Origin: Nocardia rhizosphaerihabitans
Lineage (GTDB): Bacteria > Actinomycetota > Actinomycetes > Mycobacteriales > Mycobacteriaceae
Assembly: GCF_014646295.1 (NCBI RefSeq)
Contig: NZ_BMNE01000001.1
Span: forward strand, 744,001 to 808,000
Length of the DNA: 64,000 bases
Direction of reading: 5' to 3'
The notes under the pieces were generated by a model. That model did no database searches, had not been told where the DNA came from, and saw only the letters and a list, made by a program, of their open reading frames with translations. Below, piece after piece: positions 58,306 to 64,000 of this stretch; within the stretch, counting starts at the first letter, position 1, and each line of letters starts with the position of its first letter. The translations under genes were made by a program, and so were the position numbers.

Positions 58306-59325
58306 GTGACCGACACACCGTACGCCGCATCGAGCGATTCACCGGGTGGGTCGCCGCGATCCGGCGGTGGCGGACAGTTCGCCGAGGGCACCGGCCGCCA
58401 TGAGGGACAGGGGCAGCCGCCCGCGTCCGGTTCCGGACCGAGCAGGCACGGAATGGCCGGTGGCGCAGGCTATCCGCAATTCGAGGGGCCCGGCGCCGCG
58501 CAGTACGGCGAGGAGCCGCTCGACCCCGCGCCGCCGATTGCCGGACCGGCCACCGGCACACCACAGTACGGGCCGGCGGGCACCGGTCCCGGTTACGCCG
58601 CGCCGCAGGCGAAACCGGACAGTGCCGGGTACGCCGCCGCCCCCGCGCCCGGCGTGTCGGGCACCGGCGGCGGGCAGACGCCGGGTTACTACCATACGGG
58701 AGCACAAGCGCTCGATATCGGCCGCTCGCTGAGCTACGGCTGGGAGCGGTTCCGCACCAATCCGGGTCCGTGGCTGGGCGTCACCGCGGTCGGAGTGCTC
58801 ATCTATCTGGGCATCCTCGCGATCGTCCAGATCTTCGATCCCACCTCGCTGTTCACCGTGCTGTTCCTGTTCCTGATGGTCGCGGTGGGGCTGTGGCTGC
58901 TGCAGGCGGTGATGATCCGCGGCGCGCTCTACGAAACCGACGGTTACCCACCGGCTTTCGGGTCGTTCTTCCGATTCGTGAACGCGGGCAATGTCTTGCT
59001 GACGGCGCTGCTTGCCTTCGCCGCGACGCTGCTCGCCTCGTCGCTGTGCCTGCTGCCCGGCCTGGTCGTAGGCTTCCTGTGCATGTTCTCGCTGCACTTC
59101 GTCATCGATCAGGACTACGGTCCGCTGGAGGCGATCAAGGCGAGCGCGATGCTGGTGCTGGCCAATCTGTGGGCCTCGCTGCTGCTCGCGTTGACGGTCG
59201 TGCTGGTCACCATCGTCGGTATGGCGCTGTGTGGGCTGGGACTGTTCGTCGCCGGTCCGGTGTCCGCGATCGCGGTGACGTACTCCTACCGGATGCTCAC
59301 CGCGGGGCCGGTCGCCCGGGTCTGA
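58306..59325 (+). CDS. Pro/Gly-rich membrane protein (Rv2560-like)
   Basis: A 339-aa protein. Residues 1-~140 are disordered and Gly/Pro/Ala-rich (MTDTPYAASSDSPGGSPRSG). The rest holds five to six helices in a GlpM/DUF-like arrangement: WLGVTAVGVLIYLGILAIVQ, LFTVLFLFLMVAVGLWLLQA, VLLTALLAFAATLLASSLCL, and LLLALTVVLVTIVGMALCGL. It matches the proline/glycine-rich transmembrane protein that sits near rarA in M. tuberculosis. GTG start at 58306. Function unknown. Confidence 0.8.
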   Translation: MTDTPYAASSDSPGGSPRSGGGGQFAEGTGRHEGQGQPPASGSGPSRHGMAGGAGYPQFEGPGAAQYGEEPLDPAPPIAGPATGTPQYGPAGTGPGYAAPQAKPDSAGYAAAPAPGVSGTGGGQTPGYYHTGAQALDIGRSLSYGWERFRTNPGPWLGVTAVGVLIYLGILAIVQIFDPTSLFTVLFLFLMVAVGLWLLQAVMIRGALYETDGYPPAFGSFFRFVNAGNVLLTALLAFAATLLASSLCLLPGLVVGFLCMFSLHFVIDQDYGPLEAIKASAMLVLANLWASLLLALTVVLVTIVGMALCGLGLFVAGPVSAIAVTYSYRMLTAGPVARV

Positions 59326-59338
59326 ACCCCGGGGTCAG
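59322..59338. repeat. Palindrome spanning two convergent stop codons
   Basis: CTGAACCCCGGGGTCAG contains the TGA of the plus-strand membrane gene and the TGA of the minus-strand DUF389 gene as its two arms. With only 9 bp between the stops it may be the minimal shared terminator, though the loop is essentially absent. Confidence 0.4.
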
Positions 59339-60303
59339 TGCTGCAGCGGGGTGCGCATCCCGATGGCCCGCTTGAACCGGCCGACCGGACCCGCCTCGTC
59401 GCCCGCGCGCGGCCGCAGCTCGAGCACGAGGACGCCCGCGACGACGATGCCGAGCAGGTTCACCGCCAGCTGACCCACCGACTCGAACGCGCGATGCCAC
59501 TGGCCGATCGTCGCCGCCACCACCGCGTACCCCGCGGCCGGGACCGTGGTGACGGAGATGAACACGCCGATCAGGGCCGCCGATTTCGCCGTCACCAGCG
59601 ACAACATGCCGGCCGCTCCGGCCAGGATCGCCACGACCAGTGAGAACGGCCCGACCTGGTAGATGAAGTCCACATCGTGGGCGTCGACGACGCCTTCGGT
59701 GGTGATCCAGCCGAGCCGCTCCCACAGCAGGGTCGCGGCCAGCGTGATGACCATCGCCACCGGGAAGGACACGGCCAGCGCGATCACCGAGCGCCGGGCC
59801 AGCCGCCAGTTGCGGCGCACCAGCGCCACCGACAGCGCCGCCAGCGGACCGAACTCGGGACCGACCACCATCGCACCGACGATGGTGACCGGCGAGTTCG
59901 TCGCCACACCGATCGAGGCCAGCAGGCAGGCGATGGTCAGGAACGCGACGAAGGAGGCATTGAGCGAAGATTCCTCGTGGGTCTCCTCGAGCAGCTGCTC
60001 CCACACCACGGCGTCGCTCGGGTCACCGGGTGCGGCCTTGACCGCGCGGTCGGCGGCGTCGGAGAGCGCCGAGTCCACCGGACCGAGCGTGATGCCGCCG
60101 GTCTGCTCGAGCCCGAGCGCCTTGACGTCGGCGAGGACCTTGTTGGCTGCCTCGCGCGCCACGTCGGCCTGCACGAGATCGCCGTACGGCTGGACGGCGA
60201 TCCCGCGCGCGACCGTCAGATGTGTGACCCCCGCGTCGGCTTCGAGCGCCCGCACGAGGGCGTCGGTCTGCTCGGGCGGACTGATCACACGCAGATGCAG
60301 CAC
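59335..60303 (-). CDS. DUF389 family membrane protein
   Basis: A 322-aa protein. A soluble N-terminal ferredoxin-like region (LHLRVISPPEQTDALVRALE) is followed by about six helices bearing the DUF389 hallmarks: SIGVATNSPVTIVGAMVVGP, EFGPLAALSVALVRRNW, and TKSAALIGVFISVTTVPAAG. The function is unresolved; it has been proposed as a transporter. ATG at 60303. It converges on the Pro/Gly-rich gene and is upstream of nothing on its strand until aspS. Confidence 0.85.
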   Translation of the reverse strand: MLHLRVISPPEQTDALVRALEADAGVTHLTVARGIAVQPYGDLVQADVAREAANKVLADVKALGLEQTGGITLGPVDSALSDAADRAVKAAPGDPSDAVVWEQLLEETHEESSLNASFVAFLTIACLLASIGVATNSPVTIVGAMVVGPEFGPLAALSVALVRRNWRLARRSVIALAVSFPVAMVITLAATLLWERLGWITTEGVVDAHDVDFIYQVGPFSLVVAILAGAAGMLSLVTAKSAALIGVFISVTTVPAAGYAVVAATIGQWHRAFESVGQLAVNLLGIVVAGVLVLELRPRAGDEAGPVGRFKRAIGMRTPLQH

Positions 60304-60379
60304 CGGTGGCCCTTCTGGTCGGTGCCGCCGGGGGCGACACAGGAACTGACCAGAAGGTACCGGCTACGGTCGGCGACCG

Positions 60380-62197
60380 CTATTTCTCGGCGGCAACGGC
60401 TTTCGGCGCGTCGGCGGCGGCCTTGCCGTCGCCCTTGACCTCGGGCTTGGCGTCGATGCCCGCTTCCTTGCGCTGCTGCGCGGTGATCGGGGCCGGGGCG
60501 TCGGTGAGCGGGTCGACGCCGCCACCGGTCTTCGGGAACGCGATCACCTCGCGGATCGAGTCCTCGCCCGCCAGCAGCGCGGTGATGCGGTCCCAGCCGA
60601 AGGCGATGCCGCCGTGCGGCGGGGCGCCGTAGGCGAACGCGTCGAGCAGGAAGCCGAACTTCTCCTGCGCCTCGTCGTGGCCGATGCCCATCACCTCGAA
60701 CACGCGTTCCTGCACGTCACGGCGGTGGATACGGATCGAACCGCCACCGATCTCGTTGCCGTTGCAGACGATGTCGTAGGCGTAGGCCAGCGCCGAACCC
60801 GGGTCGGTGTCGAAGGTGTCGATCGACTCGGGCTTGGGCGAGGTGAACGCGTGGTGCACCGCGGTCCAAGCCGAGTAGCCCAGGGCGACGTCACCGCTGG
60901 CGGTCGCCTCGGCGGTGGGCTCGAACATCGGGGCGTCGACGATCCAGACGAAGGCCCAGGCGTTCGGGTCGATGAGCTCGCACTTGCGGGCGATCTCGCC
61001 GCGCGCGGCGCCGAGCAAGGCCCGGCTCGACTTGGTCGCGCCCGCGGCGAAGAACACGCAGTCGCCCGGCTCGGCGCCGACCTGCTTGGCCAGGCCCTCG
61101 CGCTCGGCGTCGGACAGGTTCTTGGCGACGGGGCCGCCCAGGGTGCCGTCCTCGTTGATCAGGATGTAGGCCAGGCCCTTGGCGCCGCGCTGCTTGGCCC
61201 ATTCCTGCCAGGCGTCGAGCTGACGCCGCGGCTGGCTCGCGCCGCCCGGCATGACGACCGCGCCGACGTACTCGGACTGGAACACCCGGAACGGGGTGTT
61301 GGCGAAGTAGTCGGTGAGCTCGGTGATCTCGACACCGAAGCGCAGGTCGGGCTTGTCCGAACCGAAGCGGCGCATCGCCTCGGCGTAGGTCATGTGCGGG
61401 ATCGGGGTGGTGATGTCGTGGCCGACCAGCTTCCACAGCGCGACCAGGATGTCCTCGGCCAGCAGGATCACGTCCTCCTGGCGCACGAAGCTCATCTCGA
61501 TGTCGAGCTGGGTGAACTCGGGCTGACGGTCGGCGCGGAAGTCCTCGTCGCGGTAGCAGCGCGCGATCTGGTAGTAGCGCTCGATGCCGCCGACCATCAG
61601 CAGCTGCTTGAACAGCTGCGGGCTCTGCGGCAGGGCGTAGAAGCTGCCCGGCTGCAGGCGCGCGGGAACCAGGAAGTCGCGGGCGCCCTCGGGGGTCGAG
61701 CGGGTCAGCGTCGGGGTCTCCACCTCGATGAACTCGTGGCGGGCCAGCACGTCGCGGGCGGCGGCGTTGACCTTGGAGCGCAGCCGGATGGCGTGGCCGG
61801 GTCCTTCGCGGCGCAGGTCGAGGTAGCGGTGCTTGAGGCGGACCTCGTCGCCGGGGGTCTCGTCGAGCTGGAACGGCAGCGGGGCGCTCTCGTTGAGCAC
61901 GACCAGGTCGGTGACGTTGACCTCGATCTGCCCGGTCGGCAGCTCGGGGTTCTCGTTGCCGTCGGGACGCTGCTCCACCACACCGGTGACCTGCACACAG
62001 AATTCCGCGCGGAGCTTGTGGGCCTGTTCGGCGGCTTCGCCCTCGCGGAAAACCACCTGCGCGACACCGGAGGCGTCGCGCAGATCGATGAAGGTCACGC
62101 CACCGTGGTCACGACGCCGGGCCACCCAGCCGGTGAGGGTGACGGTCTGACCGGCGTGCTCGCTTCGCAGCGAACCAGCCAAGTGGGTGCGCAGCAC
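60380..62197 (-). CDS. aspS: Aspartyl-tRNA synthetase (bacterial type)
   Basis: Charges tRNA-Asp; actinobacterial enzymes are often non-discriminating and also charge tRNA-Asn. The start is GTG 62197 ([20 protein letters not shown]) with AAAGGAA upstream. The 605-aa protein has an N-terminal OB fold ([19 protein letters not shown]), class II motif 2 ([19 protein letters not shown]), the bacterial GAD insertion and motif 3 ([16 protein letters not shown]). A Lys/Ala/Asp C-terminal tail (~35 residues) extends beyond the core. Confidence 0.97.
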   Translation of the reverse strand: MLRTHLAGSLRSEHAGQTVTLTGWVARRRDHGGVTFIDLRDASGVAQVVFREGEAAEQAHKLRAEFCVQVTGVVEQRPDGNENPELPTGQIEVNVTDLVVLNESAPLPFQLDETPGDEVRLKHRYLDLRREGPGHAIRLRSKVNAAARDVLARHEFIEVETPTLTRSTPEGARDFLVPARLQPGSFYALPQSPQLFKQLLMVGGIERYYQIARCYRDEDFRADRQPEFTQLDIEMSFVRQEDVILLAEDILVALWKLVGHDITTPIPHMTYAEAMRRFGSDKPDLRFGVEITELTDYFANTPFRVFQSEYVGAVVMPGGASQPRRQLDAWQEWAKQRGAKGLAYILINEDGTLGGPVAKNLSDAEREGLAKQVGAEPGDCVFFAAGATKSSRALLGAARGEIARKCELIDPNAWAFVWIVDAPMFEPTAEATASGDVALGYSAWTAVHHAFTSPKPESIDTFDTDPGSALAYAYDIVCNGNEIGGGSIRIHRRDVQERVFEVMGIGHDEAQEKFGFLLDAFAYGAPPHGGIAFGWDRITALLAGEDSIREVIAFPKTGGGVDPLTDAPAPITAQQRKEAGIDAKPEVKGDGKAAADAPKAVAAEK

Positions 62198-62387
62198 GAT
62201 ATTCCTTTCGACGACTCGTCGCACCGGCCGAGACGACCAGGTGCACTGCCATCGTAGTGAGACACGATCCCCGAGGGAAAACCGATATCTCACCTCGCCG
62301 TGTCAAGCTTGTGACGCATGCCCGCCGGCGAGGGTCCGTCTGCGGTGAATCGCGCTGCAGGACAACCGAGCGAAGGCGAGTACCGCG

Positions 62388-63314
62388 ATGACCTTCAACG
62401 AAGGTATGGAGATCGATCCCGGCCGGGCTTCTTCCGGCGGCGGCCCCGGTATGGGCGGCAAGCTCGCCGTCGGCGGCGGCGCCGGTGGTCTGATCCTGCT
62501 CGTGATCACGCTGCTCCTCGGCGGCGATCCCGGCTCGGTGCTCGGCAACTTCACCGGCGTGCAGGAGACCCAGCAGAGTCAGCCGGGCACCGCGGGCACT
62601 CCGAGCCATTGCAAGACCGGCGCCGACGCGAACAAGTACGTCGACTGCCGGGTGGTCGCGACGGCGCAGAGCCTGGACGGGGTGTGGTCGCAGGAGCTGC
62701 CCAAGCAGACCGGCACCCGCTATGTCGAGCCCGCGCTGGTGCTGTTCTCCGGCGCCGTGTCGACCGGCTGCGGCAATGCCACCAGCGATGTCGGCCCGTT
62801 CTACTGCCCCGCCGACCAGACCGCCTACTTCGACACCGCCTTCTTCCAGGATCTCACCGACCGATTCGGCGCCAGCGCGGGCCCGTTGGCCCAGGAATAC
62901 GTGGTGGCGCACGAGGTCGGCCACCACCTCCAGAACCAGCTCGGCGACATCGGCCGGGCCCAGCGCGACCCGCAGGGCGCGAAGTCCGGCGCGGTCCGCA
63001 CCGAACTGCAGGCCGACTGCTACGCGGGCATCTGGGCCCATTTCGCCGACAAGCAGCCCGCGCCGGGCAACACCCAGCCGTTCCTGAAGCCGCTGTCGGA
63101 CAACGACATCCGCGACGCGCTCTCGGCCGCCAATGCCGTCGGTGACGACCGCATCCAGCGCTCCGCCGGGCGCGGCGTCAACCCCGAATCGTGGACGCAC
63201 GGATCGTCCGAGCAGCGCCAGAAGTGGTTCCTCACCGGCTACAAGACCGGTTCGGTGCAGGCGTGCGATACCTATTCCGCGGGTGACCTGAACAACCCGC
63301 CCGGGCTACGCTGA
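62388..63314 (+). CDS. Membrane-anchored neutral zinc metallopeptidase (YpfJ-like)
   Basis: A 308-aa protein of the YpfJ/KPN_02809 family. The Gly-rich cytoplasmic N-terminus precedes one helix (residues 31-46, GAGGLILLVITLLLGG). The outside domain has the zinc motif HEVGHH (H175-E176-x-x-H179) and a downstream ELQADCYAG helix with the third ligand. Cys pairs (CKTG, CR, CGN, YCP) suggest disulfides. ATG 62388 follows GCGAAGGCGAG. It is divergent from aspS. Substrate unknown. Confidence 0.88.
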   Translation: MTFNEGMEIDPGRASSGGGPGMGGKLAVGGGAGGLILLVITLLLGGDPGSVLGNFTGVQETQQSQPGTAGTPSHCKTGADANKYVDCRVVATAQSLDGVWSQELPKQTGTRYVEPALVLFSGAVSTGCGNATSDVGPFYCPADQTAYFDTAFFQDLTDRFGASAGPLAQEYVVAHEVGHHLQNQLGDIGRAQRDPQGAKSGAVRTELQADCYAGIWAHFADKQPAPGNTQPFLKPLSDNDIRDALSAANAVGDDRIQRSAGRGVNPESWTHGSSEQRQKWFLTGYKTGSVQACDTYSAGDLNNPPGLR

Positions 63315-63359
63315 CCCCGACGCGACACCGACACATCGTTTTTCGACCGAGGGGACCCC

Positions 63360-63860
63360 ATGCGCCTGACCATGACCGGATTGCTCGTCTGCGCTCTCGC
63401 CCTGCCCGGCGTGAGCGCCGTCGCCAACGCCGAGCCGGCGCCGCTACCCCTGATCAGCGTGACGACGATCCCCGACGGCTGGTCCCAGCGCACCGACCTG
63501 CGGCCGGTGCTGCAGGTCTTCGCCGACGGCAAGGCCGTGCATTCCCCGGACGCGGTGAGCAAGGACCGCAAGCCCGAGACCGCGGCCAAGCAGGTGACGG
63601 GAACCGTTGCCGCGGACGTGATCTCGGCCGCGCGTGACGAGATCAGCGCCCTGCAGGAGGTCGACTTCGGCATCCCGTCCGGCGAGGGCAAGGGCACCAC
63701 GATCATCGATCTGATGCCGGAGGACCTGGTCGGCGATGCCCACCTCGTCGTCTACTCCCCCGATTCCACCGACGGCCTGAACCCGGACCAGCAGGCCGCC
63801 CGCAAGCGCTTCACCGACCTCTGCAAGAAGCTGGTCGACGCCTTCAAGGAAAAGCGCTGA
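63360..63860 (+). CDS. Conserved secreted protein of unknown function
   Basis: A 166-aa protein with a classical signal peptide (MRLTMTGLLVCALALPGVSA, cleavage likely after ANA at residue 24). The mature part is mixed alpha/beta with TIPDGWSQRTDLRPVLQVFA and an Asp/Lys-rich C-terminal helix ending KKLVDAFKEKR. One Cys in the mature protein. GAGGGGA lies 4-10 nt before the ATG. It is 45 bp downstream of the zinc metallopeptidase on the same strand and probably co-transcribed. I do not recognise a family. Confidence 0.75.
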   Translation: MRLTMTGLLVCALALPGVSAVANAEPAPLPLISVTTIPDGWSQRTDLRPVLQVFADGKAVHSPDAVSKDRKPETAAKQVTGTVAADVISAARDEISALQEVDFGIPSGEGKGTTIIDLMPEDLVGDAHLVVYSPDSTDGLNPDQQAARKRFTDLCKKLVDAFKEKR

Positions 63861-63863
63861 GCT

Positions 63864-63915
63864 GACGACAACGCCGCCCCGGACACTCGAGCACGGTGTC
63901 CGGGGCGGTGTCGTC
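63864..63915. terminator. Bidirectional terminator after the secreted-protein gene
   Basis: A 13-bp core stem CCGCCCCGGACAC (63874-63886) / GTGTCCGGGGCGG (63896-63908) extends through GACGACA/TGTCGTC with a 3-nt bulge. It lies between convergent coding regions. Confidence 0.85.
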
Positions 63916-63920
63916 CGATC

Positions 63921-64000
63921 TCAGAACCGGTCTTCGTCGGCGTCGCGTTCGTCCTCGTGGACCGCGCCGATGACCTCCGGCGTCGATTCACCGAGCGGGC
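63921..64000 (-). CDS. C-terminal end of an unidentified minus-strand gene
   Basis: The last ~25 codons of a gene that starts beyond the window, ending in EDERDADEDRF and a TGA at 63921-63923. The highly acidic tail and the terminator just downstream support a real gene end. Too little is visible to name the product. Confidence 0.5.
   Translation of the reverse strand, partial: PLGESTPEVIGAVHEDERDADEDRF

Noticed and set aside
62198..62387. T-box leader upstream of aspS
   Set aside because: No specifier loop or T-box core sequence is visible; only an ordinary AAAGGAA ribosome-binding site.

Overview
This window is high-GC actinobacterial chromosome and looks like a Nocardia-type member of the Mycobacteriales. 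The signs are many GTG starts, ATGA/GTGA stop-start overlaps, a mycobacterial integration host factor gene, a PriA without helicase motifs, a mycobacterial-type pyrF, a PyrR-led pyrimidine operon, and a rifamycin monooxygenase with a rifamycin-associated element. Genus is inferred from gene content and order; no alignment was run. I saw no rRNA, tRNA, CRISPR array, IS element or phage.

The backbone is the conserved actinobacterial housekeeping series, mostly on the minus strand. From right to left: aspS, rarA, alaS, ruvX, mltG, aroE, [prepilin peptidase, aroC, aroK, aroB, turned to the plus strand], pepQ, efp, nusB, then pyrR, pyrB, pyrC, a PH-like membrane gene, carA, carB, pyrF, then mihF, gmk, rpoZ, coaBC, metK, priA. 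Together these cover aminoacyl-tRNA synthesis, the shikimate pathway, de novo UMP synthesis, GMP phosphorylation, CoA and SAM synthesis, and replication restart. The pyr genes overlap and have a PyrR-binding loop 4 nt from the pyrR Shine-Dalgarno, pointing to translational control.

Three blocks interrupt the series. (1) 6.1-10.9 kb, between mihF and pyrF: a TetR regulator with a small membrane protein, a NarL-type two-component system, DedA, and a serine hydrolase. (2) 19.9-39.5 kb, between pyrR and nusB, where Streptomyces carries bldD: a regulator- and stress-rich island. It holds an ABM-like protein, an AraC regulator with a membrane partner, a TipA-type MerR with a VOC protein under a classic long-spacer promoter, an EamA exporter, a sigma-factor remnant, two divergent FAD monooxygenases around a rifamycin-associated element (one Rox-like), a leaderless alkB with an SOS box, a UvrD-like helicase with a NERD-like N-terminus, a serpin, a transmembrane NERD protein, TerD, two CNNM/CBS membrane proteins, a PP2C phosphatase and a MerR-like regulator. 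A 24-bp motif occurs before terD, before the CNNM genes and before this MerR gene, suggesting one regulon. (3) 53.8-60.3 kb: a Tat-exported PhoD, an acyltransferase, an aminoglycoside-phosphotransferase-like protein with an altered catalytic loop, a Pro/Gly-rich membrane protein and a DUF389 protein.

The best candidates for new biology are the helicase/serpin/transmembrane-NERD run and the adjoining TerD/CNNM/PP2C/MerR set with its shared operator. Next are a shikimate kinase with a ~195-residue arginine-rich tail, a pair of perfect DnaA boxes between pepQ and the prepilin peptidase, and an orphan MerR-type promoter.
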